DNA of 64,000 bases from Gammaproteobacteria bacterium (GTDB lineage: Bacteria > Pseudomonadota > Gammaproteobacteria > Pseudomonadales > Pseudohongiellaceae), in contig JAJFKE010000047.1 in the NCBI GenBank assembly GCA_021773355.1, positions 124,001 to 188,000 on the forward strand, read 5' to 3'. Every line of letters begins with the position of its first letter. Positions within the stretch are counted from its first letter, which is position 1. Below the pieces are notes generated by a model. It worked only from the letters and a program-made list of their open reading frames with translations. It searched no databases and had not been told where the DNA came from. Below, one piece after another: positions 48,993 through 59,320 of the stretch. The position numbers and the translations under genes are program-made.

Positions 48993-50204
48993 TCAGACGC
49001 TGGCCCATTGAAATAATTCCTTTGATATCAGTTCGTTAGATAGTCTTCTTGCTTCTCGATCAAGGTCTTGAATAATAGCGAGACTTGGCGTCGCTTCACA
49101 AGGTATTTTCGACCTAACTGCCTCAATTATTAAGGGAATTTCAGTAAATCCGATTTCGCCTGCCAAAAAGGCCTCCACTGCCACCTCATTCGCCGCATTC
49201 AAGACCGCGGGCGCGCTGCCGCGCTCCTGCGCCGCTTCTATTCCGAGCCGCAGACAGGGAAATCTTGATAAATCTGGCGCAGAGAATTGCAATGGCTCCT
49301 GCGCAGTCAAGTCCAGTGCGGCCGCACCCGAGTTGATACGCTGTGGCCAGGCAAGGCCATAGGCAATGGGAATACGCATATCGGGGTTAGCCATTTGTGC
49401 AATCACCGAACCATCACCATAGTGCACCATTGAATGAACAATACTCTGCGGATGTATCAGCACTTCGACCTGAGAACAGTCAAGGTCGAACAGGTAACAG
49501 GCCTCAATAAATTCCAGCCCTTTATTCATCATGGTTGCTGAATCCACTGAAATCTTGCGACCCATGGACCATTTTGGATGGCGACAGGCTTGCTCTGGCG
49601 TAACCGAGGCAAGTTGCTCTAGAGGAGTATTGAGGAAGGGGCCACCCGATGCGGTGAGTACCACTTTGCGAATAAAACTATTCTCTCGCCTGTTAAGACT
49701 GTCTAGCGCAACAGGTAAACATTGAAAAATTGCATTATGTTCACTGTCGATTGGCAGTATTTCTGCGCCTGATTGCAACGCCGCCTGCTTTAGTAAATCT
49801 CCGGTCATGACCAGAGACTCCTTGTTTGCCAACAGAAGTCGCTTACCGCTGGTAACAGCCGCCAGTGTGGATTCCAAGCCCGCAGCACCTACTATGGCAG
49901 CCATAACAATATCGACTTCGCTATTGCTGGCGGCTTCTATCAATCCGGCCTCACCCACCAATACAGTAATGTTCAGATCGCTGGATGTTAATAAAGTGGT
50001 AAATTCAACAGCCGCCTCATCGCTGCCTACTACTGCAATTTTTGGTTTATATTTTTTACATTGCTGAAAAAGCAAATCGACGTTCTTCAATGCTGTTAGT
50101 GCATAGATATCGTATTGCGGATTCTCATCGATGACAGAAAGCGTACTACCACCGATTGAACCTGTAGAACCCAGAATGCTGATTTTACGAGTATTGTTAG
50201 TCAC
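48993..50204 (-). CDS. dxr: 1-deoxy-D-xylulose 5-phosphate reductoisomerase
   Basis: A 403-residue NADPH-dependent MEP-pathway enzyme (also ispC). NADPH motif LGSTGSIGGSTL is at 11-22; LLANKESLVM, ILPIDSEHNAIFQCLP and LTASGGPFLNTP mark the metal/substrate region. With ispD and ispF in this window, half of the MEP pathway is present. It lies between cdsA and rseP. Confidence 0.97.
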   Translation of the reverse strand: MTNNTRKISILGSTGSIGGSTLSVIDENPQYDIYALTALKNVDLLFQQCKKYKPKIAVVGSDEAAVEFTTLLTSSDLNITVLVGEAGLIEAASNSEVDIVMAAIVGAAGLESTLAAVTSGKRLLLANKESLVMTGDLLKQAALQSGAEILPIDSEHNAIFQCLPVALDSLNRRENSFIRKVVLTASGGPFLNTPLEQLASVTPEQACRHPKWSMGRKISVDSATMMNKGLEFIEACYLFDLDCSQVEVLIHPQSIVHSMVHYGDGSVIAQMANPDMRIPIAYGLAWPQRINSGAAALDLTAQEPLQFSAPDLSRFPCLRLGIEAAQERGSAPAVLNAANEVAVEAFLAGEIGFTEIPLIIEAVRSKIPCEATPSLAIIQDLDREARRLSNELISKELFQWASV

Positions 50205-50217
50205 GTTAAATTCTCAC

Positions 50218-51081
50218 CTAGGTACGACCACCGACAACAAACATCATCACCAGAACGAATAGCGGCGTAGCCGCTAGCAAGCCATCAACCCGATCGAGTA
50301 TGCCACCATGTCCGGGTAATAATGTCCCGCTGTCTTTAATGCCGCGGTTTCGCTTAAGCATGCTCTCGATGAGATCCCCTACTATACTAAAAAATGTCAA
50401 GCCCACAGCCAGAACGAGTAAGACAATAATTTCGAGCAACGATAAAGCCAGCAGGTAACGGTGCATCAACCAGATAAAACCGCTAGCGACGAGCAGACAA
50501 ACGAACATACCCCCCCAAACACCTTCCCAGGATTTCTTGGGGCTTAGTGCAGCCGCTAATTTTCTGGAACCGAAATTTACTCCAACGAAATAGGCACCAA
50601 TATCTACCGCAGCGACCAATATCACCAATGCCAGAACCAGATATCCCGAGGGCATCAAATACTTAAGGCTGACTATTCCAACGAAGGTGGGAATCAATAC
50701 CAACACTCCCATTAATGCTATTTTCGAATCATTATTCCAGAGCGAGCTATTTGCTGGATAACCTATAAGAAAAATGAGGGATAATAACCAGAACAACAGT
50801 CCAAGCAATAAGATCAAACTAGCTCGCAGCATATCTATACTCTGTGCCTCGGGCGCTATACCCAAGAGCAAAAAGCAGCCCACAAGCATCGCGCCGATGC
50901 TGGACAAATAGCTCAATTTGGCGCTGCCAGCCCCTAGTCCCACTAGCCCAGCCCATTCCCTAGCGGCTAACAGAATTATGGCGGAAGTAAAAATAGAAAA
51001 ATAAAAAGAAGACAATTGGGTGGTAGCGGCAATTAGAACCAACAATAGTAACACAGCGGTGATGACTCGTTGTTTTAACAC
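50218..51081 (-). CDS. cdsA: Phosphatidate cytidylyltransferase
   Basis: A 287-residue polytopic membrane enzyme making CDP-diacylglycerol. The family signature is KDSGTLLPGHGGILDRVDGL near the C-terminus, and KKSWEGVWGGM sits mid-protein. About eight membrane helices are visible. It starts 2 bp after uppS stops. Confidence 0.96.
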   Translation of the reverse strand: MLKQRVITAVLLLLVLIAATTQLSSFYFSIFTSAIILLAAREWAGLVGLGAGSAKLSYLSSIGAMLVGCFLLLGIAPEAQSIDMLRASLILLLGLLFWLLSLIFLIGYPANSSLWNNDSKIALMGVLVLIPTFVGIVSLKYLMPSGYLVLALVILVAAVDIGAYFVGVNFGSRKLAAALSPKKSWEGVWGGMFVCLLVASGFIWLMHRYLLALSLLEIIVLLVLAVGLTFFSIVGDLIESMLKRNRGIKDSGTLLPGHGGILDRVDGLLAATPLFVLVMMFVVGGRT

Positions 51082-51083
51082 TT

Positions 51084-51827
51084 TTATTCGTCCGAATATT
51101 CCTGCTCATCATGATTGCCGTAGCGTCGCTGCCTCTTTGCAAAATCATCTAATGCCAATTGGAACTGAACATCGTCAAAATCTGGCCAATAACAGTCGGT
51201 AAAATACAATTCGGTGTAGGCAAATTGCCAGAGCAGAAAGTTACTTAAGCGACGCTCGCCTCCGGTACGAATACATAAATCAGGATCCGGATAGCCGCTA
51301 ATACTTGTGTACCTTTGAACAAGATCTACATCAATCGAATCTTTCGATATCGCTCCAGCTGCCACTTCGTTCACTATTTTTGAAACAGCGTTTGATATAT
51401 CCCAACGCCCACCATAGTCTGCCGCTACGATCACAGTAGTACCAGTATTATTCTGAGTAAGTTCTTCTACCTCGTGCATATTCTTCTGTAGCTTTTGTGA
51501 AAAGCTATCACGATTCCCGATGAACTGAAGCCGTACGTTGTGTTTGTGCAATTGATTAATTTCTTTGCGTTTTAACACAGATAGAAAGAGCGCCATTAGA
51601 CCCTGAACTTCCTGTCGCGGGCGCAGCCAGTTTTCACTGCTGAAGGCAAACAGTGTTAGGTATTTGATGTTCCGGGATAGGCAGGAATTAACAATTTCAC
51701 GAGCCGCTTCGGCACCGTAGCGATGGCCGGACTTGGCAGGCATTCCTCGTGCCTTTGCCCAGCGATTATTACCATCCATGATTATGGCTATGTGTTGAGG
51801 TATATCTGGATCCGTATCAGGTGTCAT
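51084..51827 (-). CDS. uppS: Undecaprenyl diphosphate synthase
   Basis: A 247-residue cis-prenyltransferase building the C55 carrier. Motifs: AIIMDGNNRWAKARG (catalytic aspartate in MDGN), FAFSSENWLRP, and the C-terminal DLCIRTGGERRLSNFLLWQ with ELYFTDCYWPDF. It precedes cdsA in a tight pair. Confidence 0.97.
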   Translation of the reverse strand: MTPDTDPDIPQHIAIIMDGNNRWAKARGMPAKSGHRYGAEAAREIVNSCLSRNIKYLTLFAFSSENWLRPRQEVQGLMALFLSVLKRKEINQLHKHNVRLQFIGNRDSFSQKLQKNMHEVEELTQNNTGTTVIVAADYGGRWDISNAVSKIVNEVAAGAISKDSIDVDLVQRYTSISGYPDPDLCIRTGGERRLSNFLLWQFAYTELYFTDCYWPDFDDVQFQLALDDFAKRQRRYGNHDEQEYSDE

Positions 51828-51914
51828 TAACAGTTACCACGTCCCCAGCGACTACCCGAAGCCAATATAGATTTAATCAGAGGCTCCTTAATTTATATTC
51901 GACCTTATTGCCTT

Positions 51915-52472
51915 TTAAAATGACAATAAATCGGTTTCCTTGGCCTGATAGGATGACTCGACTAGCGCAACATATTTGTCAGTGATTTTTTGAACCTGAT
52001 CTTCGGCTCTACGCAACTCATCTTCGCTAATTTCTTTTTCTTTTTCGAGCTCTTTTAAATCTGAGTTCGCGTCACGACGAATATTCCTAATTGCTATCCT
52101 GGTATTTTCGGCTTCTGACTTGGCCTGCTTAGTATATTCCCTGCGGGTTTCTTCCGTAAGCGGAGCCATTGGGACACGCAGCGTGTCGCCGTTATTCGAG
52201 GGATTAAGACCCAAGTCCGATTTCATGATTGCTTTTTCTATCTCGCCTATCAATGGTTTTTCCCAGGGAGAGATAATCAGGGATCGACCATCTTCTACAT
52301 TGATATTTGCTAATTGATTTAGCGGCGTATCGGTTCCGTAGTAAGAGACCGTTACACTGTCCAGAATGCTAGGATGTGCCCTTCCGGTTCTGATCTTTTT
52401 AAACGCGTCATCCAGAGAGCCAATACTTTTCTGCATTCTCTCTTCGGTGTCGGCTACAATTTCATTGATCAT
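51915..52472 (-). CDS. frr: Ribosome recycling factor
   Basis: A 185-residue tRNA-mimic that, with EF-G, splits post-termination ribosomes. The helical-bundle signature RTGRAHPSILDSVTVSYYG and domain II NINVEDGRSLIISPWEK are intact, followed by the terminal helices (IRNIRRDANSDLKELEK). Length equals E. coli. Confidence 0.98.
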   Translation of the reverse strand: MINEIVADTEERMQKSIGSLDDAFKKIRTGRAHPSILDSVTVSYYGTDTPLNQLANINVEDGRSLIISPWEKPLIGEIEKAIMKSDLGLNPSNNGDTLRVPMAPLTEETRREYTKQAKSEAENTRIAIRNIRRDANSDLKELEKEKEISEDELRRAEDQVQKITDKYVALVESSYQAKETDLLSF

Positions 52473-52563
52473 GTTTTAACTCCAGTGCCTTAGCCGAACA
52501 TCTATTCGAGGCTAATGCCATTCTTTTCGACTTTTACACTACACCACTTGCTGAATACTCGAA

Positions 52564-53283
52564 TCACTGAATAAGGGTACCGTCGGGCTTACCCATTACG
52601 TTGTTAAGCAAGGCCCCAGGTGTATTCATATTGAACACTTTAATAGGAACCTGATGGTCACGACTCAAACAAATGGCGGTCAAATCCATAACGCCGAGTT
52701 TTTTCTCAATGACTTCATCGTAACTTAAGGTATCGTACTTAACTGCATCGGTATTTTTCTCTGGATCAGAGGAGTATACGCCATCGACCTTTGTTGCCTT
52801 TAGAATGAGATCGGCGTCGATCTCGATTCCGCGCAAGCAGGCGGCAGAGTCTGTTGTGAAAAATGGATTTCCAGTACCAGCGGAAAAAATGACCACATCA
52901 CCAGAATTTAAATGACGGATAGCAGTACGACGATCATAGTGTTCGACTACGCCGCTCATTGGTATAGCGGACATCACACGAGTCGCAATGCTCGCTCTTT
53001 CGAGGGCATCACGCATCGCTAGCGCATTCATTACAGTCGCCAACATCCCCATATGATCGCCAGTGACTCTTTCCATACCGGCTTCATGCAGGGCGGCACC
53101 ACGAAACAGATTACCGCCACCAATTACCAGACCAATCTGTACGCCCAGGCCAACCAATTGCCCTATTTCAACAGCCATGCGATCAAGCACTTTAGGATCG
53201 ATACCAAAATCGGCTTCGCCGGTGAGTGCCTCACCGCTCAACTTTAACAAAATACGATTGTACTTACGTTCCTTATTCGGCAT
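52564..53283 (-). CDS. pyrH: Uridylate kinase
   Basis: A 239-residue amino-acid-kinase-fold enzyme forming UDP from UMP. Motifs: [40 protein letters not shown] and [16 protein letters not shown]. It follows tsf by 29 bp and precedes frr, the universal order. Confidence 0.98.
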   Translation of the reverse strand: MPNKERKYNRILLKLSGEALTGEADFGIDPKVLDRMAVEIGQLVGLGVQIGLVIGGGNLFRGAALHEAGMERVTGDHMGMLATVMNALAMRDALERASIATRVMSAIPMSGVVEHYDRRTAIRHLNSGDVVIFSAGTGNPFFTTDSAACLRGIEIDADLILKATKVDGVYSSDPEKNTDAVKYDTLSYDEVIEKKLGVMDLTAICLSRDHQVPIKVFNMNTPGALLNNVMGKPDGTLIQ

Positions 53284-53312
53284 GTTCTGCTTATTCCTGC
53301 TTGGCTTCGTGT

Positions 53313-54191
53313 TTAGGAGCCTTTGACTTGAGCGGCTACCTCATCGGCAAAATCGACATCATCTTTTTCGATGCCTTCACCTACCTCAAAACGCACAAAT
53401 TGTACAACATCGGCTCCAGCTTCGGTCAGCCATTTACCCACAGTTAAATCCGGCTCTTTGACGAAGGGCTGTTCCAGCAAGCTCACTGCAGCGACGAATT
53501 TACGTAATCTGCCAGTGATCATTTTTTCGATAATTTCTTCTGGTTTGCCGCTCTCTCGCGCCTGCGCAGAATATATTTCTGATTCTTTGGCTAACTCACC
53601 CTCAGGCACATCTTCGGCACGAACAACCAGTGGATTCACAGCTGCCACGTGCATTGCTATGTCACGTGCCAGAGACTCATCTCCACCGGTAATAGATATT
53701 AATACAGCAATACGGTTATTGCTGTGCACATAGCTTTCAACTATACCTTGATTCGCATCGGCAAACTTCAGGCGCTCAATTCTTCGCAGATTGCAATTCT
53801 CACCAATCTTTTGCACCAATGCCTGACGCGCTTCTTCCAAACCGCCATCTAGTAGTCCCGCAACATCGGCCTCGCTATTTGAATAAGCTAGCTCAAGAGC
53901 TTGTTGTGCAAAAGCAAGAAAATTCTCGTCCCTCGCCGCGAAATCGGTTTCGCTGTTTACTTCAACCACTACGCCGTAGTTTCCGTCTTGAGCAATCTTC
54001 GTCAGTACCACACCTTCAGCTGCAACCCGACTCGCTTTCTTTGCAGCTTTGACACCACTTGCCTTGCGCAAATCGTCTATTGCCTTTTCCATGTCGCCAT
54101 CAGCTTCGCTTAACGCTTTCTTACAATCCATCATGCCCAAGCCGGTTCTTTCCCGCAGTTCCTTAACCATGCCCGCTGTTATATTTGCCAT
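53313..54191 (-). CDS. tsf: Elongation factor Ts
   Basis: A 292-residue nucleotide exchange factor for EF-Tu. The N-terminal UBA-like domain is [19 protein letters not shown]; the core contains [13 protein letters not shown], the TDFVAR-type EF-Tu contact with A in place of V. It lies 144 bp after rpsB, behind a strong terminator-like hairpin. Confidence 0.97.
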   Translation of the reverse strand: MANITAGMVKELRERTGLGMMDCKKALSEADGDMEKAIDDLRKASGVKAAKKASRVAAEGVVLTKIAQDGNYGVVVEVNSETDFAARDENFLAFAQQALELAYSNSEADVAGLLDGGLEEARQALVQKIGENCNLRRIERLKFADANQGIVESYVHSNNRIAVLISITGGDESLARDIAMHVAAVNPLVVRAEDVPEGELAKESEIYSAQARESGKPEEIIEKMITGRLRKFVAAVSLLEQPFVKEPDLTVGKWLTEAGADVVQFVRFEVGEGIEKDDVDFADEVAAQVKGS

Positions 54192-54248
54192 CTTTGTTGC
54201 CTCTTTCTAATCACTTCGAAGAGCATACTCTTCAATTAAATCACCTGT

Positions 54249-54273
54249 AAAAAGGGGGCTATGCGCCCCCTTT
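54249..54273 (-). terminator. Intrinsic terminator between rpsB and tsf
   Basis: On the minus strand AAAGGGGGC and GCCCCCTTT form a perfect 9-bp GC-rich stem with a 5-nt loop, extended into TTTTTAC. It is 63 nt after the rpsB stop. It probably acts as a partial terminator setting the S2 to EF-Ts ratio. Confidence 0.85.
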
Positions 54274-54335
54274 CACTAACTCTATTTTCACTACTGCTTA
54301 GCAGGGAATTCTGCGTAGCAGAAATGTGCCATGTG

Positions 54336-55424
54336 TTAGGATTCGGCCTCGTCAGCCTTTTTCTTGGCCGGTGCTTTTTTCTTAACAGCTGCTTTTTTCT
54401 TGGCAGGAGCCTTTTTCTTGGCCGGTGCCTTTTTGGCAGCAACTTTCTTGACTGCCTTAGCTTCAGCTTCGGGCGCTTGATCCGCCGCCGGCACAACAAC
54501 AGATTCTTCTGCCGCTGCTACCTCGACAACCTCAGCTGCCTCTGCAACTTCAGCTATCTCTGCGACTTCGGCTGTCTCTGCGACTGCCTCTGCAACTTCA
54601 GCGGCTTCTGCAATATCCTGCGGCTCAGCGCTGGCAGCCGACTCTTCCTCAGCCTCTGCTACAGGCGCTTCTTCCGTTGCCTCCGCCACTGCTTCCGCAT
54701 CATCCTCTATTTCGATGAATTCGCTATCGCTCCCAGCGGGGCCGTTCTTTGCACGCCCTTCTACACAGGCATCGGCAATAGCTTGTACATACAGCTGAAT
54801 CGCTCTAATCGCATCATCATTACCAGGAATCACGGTATTGACGCCTTCGGGGTTGCTATTAGTATCTACAACGCCGATTACTGGAATCCTTAGATTATTG
54901 GCTTCGGTTACTGCTATACGTTCATGATCTACATCGATCACAAACAGCGCATCGGGTAGTCCACCCATATCTTTTATACCGCCAATGCTGCGCTCAAGTT
55001 TTACCTTGGCTCGAGTACGCATCAACGCTTCTTTCTTGGTCAGACGGTTAAGTGTGCCATCAGTTTCCTGTAGCTCAAGATCTTTCAGGCGTTTTATTGA
55101 GCCACGAATTGTCTTGTAGTTGGTCAACATGCCGCCGAGCCAGCGATGGTTCACATAGGGCATGCCGGCGCGCTCTGCTTCTTGCTTGATAATTTTGCCA
55201 GCCGCTCTCTTGGTGCCCACGAATAGAATTTTCCTTTTCTTTTCAGCAAGATAGGAAACTTCTTCAAGTGCGGAATTGAGAGCAGGTACGGTGTGCTCGA
55301 GGTTGATGATGTGAATTTTGTTTCTGGCGCCAAATATGTATGGCTCCATTTTTGGGTTCCAATAGCGACACTGGTGCCCGAAATGAACTCCTGCACGGAG
55401 CATCTCTTTCATACTTACAGTCAT
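54336..55424 (-). CDS. rpsB: 30S ribosomal protein S2 with a long acidic/lysine-rich C-terminal tail
   Basis: A 362-residue protein from the ATG at 55424 ([18 protein letters not shown]), eight bases after GAAGGA. Residues 1-228 are a normal S2 ([43 protein letters not shown]). Residues 233-322 are an Ala/Glu/Val-rich acidic segment with repeated AEVAE units; residues 323-357 consist of [10 protein letters not shown] repeats resembling histone H1 or AlgP tails; the end is DEAES. E. coli S2 is 241 residues. The tail is in frame without interruption, so it is not an obvious assembly artefact. Its function is unknown. Confidence 0.95.
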   Translation of the reverse strand: MTVSMKEMLRAGVHFGHQCRYWNPKMEPYIFGARNKIHIINLEHTVPALNSALEEVSYLAEKKRKILFVGTKRAAGKIIKQEAERAGMPYVNHRWLGGMLTNYKTIRGSIKRLKDLELQETDGTLNRLTKKEALMRTRAKVKLERSIGGIKDMGGLPDALFVIDVDHERIAVTEANNLRIPVIGVVDTNSNPEGVNTVIPGNDDAIRAIQLYVQAIADACVEGRAKNGPAGSDSEFIEIEDDAEAVAEATEEAPVAEAEEESAASAEPQDIAEAAEVAEAVAETAEVAEIAEVAEAAEVVEVAAAEESVVVPAADQAPEAEAKAVKKVAAKKAPAKKKAPAKKKAAVKKKAPAKKKADEAES

Positions 55425-55797
55425 GTTGTATCCTTCGGTTTGGGTTAGGCCTCCATACACCCCATGGCTCAACCAATCTGAAAACTGCTCAGAGAGGCAC
55501 CCAGAACTCATGTGACGGTGCATGTGCGACGTTAATTAAAGTTAATGGGCTTTCGTAATTAATTCAAAACTCCTGAAAGTTTGGAGCCAGCAACGACGAA
55601 AACGCGCAGCTTTATACCACAATAGCGCGTCCACGGAAAGGAAATATCACTTCACCCGCCCTCGCAACGCCCATTTGGAGCTTGCTTCCGGTCGTTTCGG
55701 GCATGCCGCTATCCACTGTTACAAAGGGGGCTCCTGCTTTACAATAGCGGGCTTTTGTCGCTAGCGGCATAATCAACAGCAATTCATTGGTAGATTC
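55425..55797 (-). promoter_or_regulatory. rpsB promoter and leader in the rpsB-map divergent region
   Basis: A 373-nt gap. On minus, TATAAA (55616-55611) is followed by the GC-rich discriminator GCTGCGCG, typical of stringently controlled ribosomal promoters; the -35 (TTTCCG, 17-nt spacing) is weak. The leader of about 180 nt may correspond to the S2 autoregulatory leader known upstream of gammaproteobacterial rpsB, but I could not confirm the fold. No gene is visible in the gap. Confidence 0.45.
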
Positions 55798-56571
55798 ATG
55801 ACGATTCATATTAAGACCGCAGAAGATATTTCCAAAATGCGTGTGGCTGGCAAACTAGCTGCCGACGTCCTGGAAATGATTGGCCCCCACGTTCAACCTG
55901 GGGTTAGCACAGGCGAACTAGATCGAATCTGCCATAAGTACATTGTGGAAGTACAACAGGCGGTGCCCGCCCCACTCAATTACAACGGCTTTCCCAAGTC
56001 GATCTGCACATCTATAAACCATGTTATTTGTCACGGCATTCCCAGCGACGGGAAGATTCTCAAATCTGGCGACATCCTCAATATAGATATCACCGTTATT
56101 AAAGACGGCTTTCATGGCGACACCAGTAAGATGTTCTGTGTCGGCGAGGTGCCCAGTCATGCCCAGCGCCTGATAAAGGTCACCCAAGAATGTCTGTACA
56201 AGGCAATAGATATTGTAAGACCGGGAATTACCCTTGGCGATATCGGGCACGTCATTCAACAACACGGAGAGGCAAATAACTATTCTATCGTGCGTGAGTA
56301 TTGCGGCCATGGCATTGGGCGCATTTTCCATGAAGAGCCACAAGTTTTGCATTTTGGTCGGCCCGGTACAGGAATGCGTATTGTAGAGGGAATGACATTC
56401 ACCATTGAGCCGATGCTTAACGCAGGCAGTCGTTACACGAAACTCTCTAAAAAAGACGGTTGGACGGTGACCACCAAGGATCGGAGACTTTCTGCGCAAT
56501 GGGAACACACGATGGTAGTAAGCAATGCTGGTTGTGAAGTACTAACACGACGCTCCGACGAAACACTGTGA
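55798..56571 (+). CDS. map: Type I methionine aminopeptidase
   Basis: A 257-residue metalloenzyme removing N-terminal methionine. The five metal ligands are recognisable in ILNIDITVIKDGFHGDTSKM (two aspartates), EYCGHGIGRIFHEEPQVLH (histidine), TFTIEPML and the final WEHTMVVS (glutamates). It is divergent from rpsB and overlaps glnD by 4 bp. Confidence 0.97.
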   Translation: MTIHIKTAEDISKMRVAGKLAADVLEMIGPHVQPGVSTGELDRICHKYIVEVQQAVPAPLNYNGFPKSICTSINHVICHGIPSDGKILKSGDILNIDITVIKDGFHGDTSKMFCVGEVPSHAQRLIKVTQECLYKAIDIVRPGITLGDIGHVIQQHGEANNYSIVREYCGHGIGRIFHEEPQVLHFGRPGTGMRIVEGMTFTIEPMLNAGSRYTKLSKKDGWTVTTKDRRLSAQWEHTMVVSNAGCEVLTRRSDETL

Positions 56572-59285
56572 ATCCGGACAATCTCGCCATTGCCGGGACC
56601 TATGCCAAGGAAAATTTTGAGCCTAACTCCACCCTGCTGGATATTTCCGCATTGGAAACTCAATTAAGTAACCCCGGCAATCACATCCAACACTTCAAGC
56701 AAGCTATAGAGACCGCCAACAACATTCTTAACGACCGCTACAAGGCAAATTTAAGTATCACCGAAATTGTAACGGCCCGCGCTTGGGTAATCGATCAAAT
56801 ACTAGCTCTGGTCTGGAAAGCACAGGCTTGGCCCGATGATCAGGATATCAGTTTGGTTGCGGTAGGTGGATACGGACGCGGAGAACTGCTGCCACATTCA
56901 GATATTGATCTATTGATATTGACCCGTAAGGACAATGCGAGTCGCTACAAGAGCTGTATCAGTTCTTTTCTAACTCTGCTCTGGGACATTGGTTTAGAGA
57001 TAGGTCAGAGCGTGCGCTCGATTAAGCAGTGCAAGACCGAAGCTATCAACGATATAACTGTAGCCACTGCCTTGATGGAGTCTCGAACACTGATAGGACC
57101 CTCAGAATTACAGACCGAGATGGTTGCGCTCACCACGGGAAAGAGAGTCTGGCCGATAAAAAAATTCCTGCGTGCTAAATGGGATGAACAAAATGCTCGC
57201 CACCAGAAATACCACGATATCGACTATGCACTGGAACCCAATATTAAGACCTCCCCTGGTGGCCTGAGAGACATTCAAACTATTGCCTGGGTAGCCAAAC
57301 GCCATTTCGGAGCCAGTTCGTTTCACGATCTGGTAGAACTAGGATTTCTGAAAGAGTCCGAAGAAACGATGCTGAACAAGGGCCAGCAATTTCTTTGGAA
57401 GCTGCGTTATGGATTACACCTATTGGAAGGCCGGCGCGAAGACCGTCTGCTGTTCGATAAACAGAGAGAACTGGCCAAGCTTTTTGGTTACGAAGACGAT
57501 GAGAAAAGTTTGGGCGTCGAAAAACTGATGAAGCAGTACTATCGTGCAGTAGCAAATCTGCGCGCCCTAAATGACGTTCTTCTACAGCATTTCGATGAGG
57601 CTATTTTACGCGAAGGCGAACGCGTCAAGATCGAAGCAATCAACAAGAGATTTCAGATTCGTAATGGTTACATCGAAGTAGTTTACCCAGATGTATTCAA
57701 ACGCTATCCGTCGGCCTTATTAGAAATTTTCGTGTTAATGGCACAGAACCCAAAGATAGAGGCTATCCGCGCTTCTACCATCCGCCTGCTACGAGATAAT
57801 CGTCGCCTGATAGACGAGGACTACCGACACGACATTCGCAACGTCACTCTGTTTATGGAGCTGTTGCGCTCGCCACATAAAATGACTCTACAAATTCGTC
57901 GCATGGCTCGCTATGGCATACTCGGGCGCTACCTTCCTGAATTTGGTCAGATCACTGGCCAAATGCAGCACGATCTCTTCCACATCTACACTGTGGATGC
58001 ACATACGCTGCAAGTTGTGGAGAATATGCGCAAGTTTAGATTGCCAGATGCCGCACAGAAATTCCCCGTGGCCGCGCATCTTTTTAAAAATTTACCGAAA
58101 GTAGAGCTGCTCTATATAGCAGGTCTATATCACGACATTGCGAAAGGCCGCGGTGGAGATCATTCGACTCTTGGTATGGTCGATGCGGAAAATTTTTGCA
58201 GTCGCCATAGACTGAGTAGCTGGGATTCAAAACTGGTTTGTTGGTTAGTTGATAAACACCTGTTCATGTCCATGACTGCACAGCGCAAAGACATTAGCGA
58301 TCCGGAAGTCATTCATGAATTTGCCACCGCCATGGGGGACAAATTACATCTGGACTATCTGTATTCGATGACGGTGGCAGATATCAGGGCAACCAACCCG
58401 GAACTGTGGAACAGCTGGCGCGCAAGTTTAATGAAGCAATTATATTTAAACACCAAGCGCGCGTTACGCTTGGGATTGGAAAACCCCAGAGATCGAGAGG
58501 AACGAATTGCCGACAAAAAACAAACCGCTCTGTCAAAGCTTGCTGATAGGGGAATAGAAGAGCAACGAATCCAGCAAATTTGGGCGAATGCCAATGACGA
58601 GTACTTTCTGCGCGAGTCTGCGGCGAATATTGTCTGGCATACCACCGCTATCGCGACTTTTTCTGGCTCAGGACCGCTGGTATCCACTAATGATCTTATG
58701 CAGAATACGGTGGAAGGCGCTACGCAGATTTTTATCTATACAACTAATAGCAGATTCCTTTTTGCCAACACTACCGCAGCTTTTGAGAAATTGAATCTGA
58801 ACATTCAGGGCGCCAGGATATTTACCTCTGACAACGACCACTGCATGGACACCTATACGGTATTGGAAACCAGCGGGCAGCCGGTTGGTAACAATCCGCA
58901 GCGCTTGGCGGAAATAAAGAAGATTGTTACACAATATATCGCATCTGGGGGTGCTGCCATCACTCCCGCGCTAATCCGTCGCAGTCGGAAGGACAAATAC
59001 TTTAGCCAAGGTATTGAGATTAACTGGCTGAACGCGCCTAATCGCGACTATTCCACCGTGGAGATCAATTGTCCCGACCAACCAGGAATATTGGCCTGCG
59101 TGGGCAAGGTGTTTGCTGAAAACTCCATAAACTTGAAAGATGCACGCATTACAACTCTCGGCGAGAGGGTTGAGGATTTATTCTTTGTAACCGATCAGGC
59201 CGGCAAGCCGATTAGGGATGAACTACTGATCGAGAATATTAAATCGGCAATAAATTCCGAGTTAAAGAAAAGACTGGATTTCTAG
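56568..59285 (+). CDS. glnD: [Protein-PII] uridylyltransferase / uridylyl-removing enzyme
   Basis: A 905-residue nitrogen sensor: nucleotidyltransferase domain (VAVGGYGRGELLPHSDIDLL, residues about 98-117), GlnD PII-UTase helical domain, HD phosphohydrolase (LYHDIAKGRGGDHS), and two C-terminal ACT domains (near FLFANTTAAFEKLNLNIQGA and INCPDQPGILACVGKVFAE) that sense glutamine. The start is a GTG at 56568 overlapping the map stop as GTGA, implying translational coupling. It follows map, the Pseudomonas arrangement. Confidence 0.95.
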   Translation: MNPDNLAIAGTYAKENFEPNSTLLDISALETQLSNPGNHIQHFKQAIETANNILNDRYKANLSITEIVTARAWVIDQILALVWKAQAWPDDQDISLVAVGGYGRGELLPHSDIDLLILTRKDNASRYKSCISSFLTLLWDIGLEIGQSVRSIKQCKTEAINDITVATALMESRTLIGPSELQTEMVALTTGKRVWPIKKFLRAKWDEQNARHQKYHDIDYALEPNIKTSPGGLRDIQTIAWVAKRHFGASSFHDLVELGFLKESEETMLNKGQQFLWKLRYGLHLLEGRREDRLLFDKQRELAKLFGYEDDEKSLGVEKLMKQYYRAVANLRALNDVLLQHFDEAILREGERVKIEAINKRFQIRNGYIEVVYPDVFKRYPSALLEIFVLMAQNPKIEAIRASTIRLLRDNRRLIDEDYRHDIRNVTLFMELLRSPHKMTLQIRRMARYGILGRYLPEFGQITGQMQHDLFHIYTVDAHTLQVVENMRKFRLPDAAQKFPVAAHLFKNLPKVELLYIAGLYHDIAKGRGGDHSTLGMVDAENFCSRHRLSSWDSKLVCWLVDKHLFMSMTAQRKDISDPEVIHEFATAMGDKLHLDYLYSMTVADIRATNPELWNSWRASLMKQLYLNTKRALRLGLENPRDREERIADKKQTALSKLADRGIEEQRIQQIWANANDEYFLRESAANIVWHTTAIATFSGSGPLVSTNDLMQNTVEGATQIFIYTTNSRFLFANTTAAFEKLNLNIQGARIFTSDNDHCMDTYTVLETSGQPVGNNPQRLAEIKKIVTQYIASGGAAITPALIRRSRKDKYFSQGIEINWLNAPNRDYSTVEINCPDQPGILACVGKVFAENSINLKDARITTLGERVEDLFFVTDQAGKPIRDELLIENIKSAINSELKKRLDF

Positions 59286-59320
59286 GGAGCCTCCGAACAA
59301 TAAAACTTTTGGATTGAATA

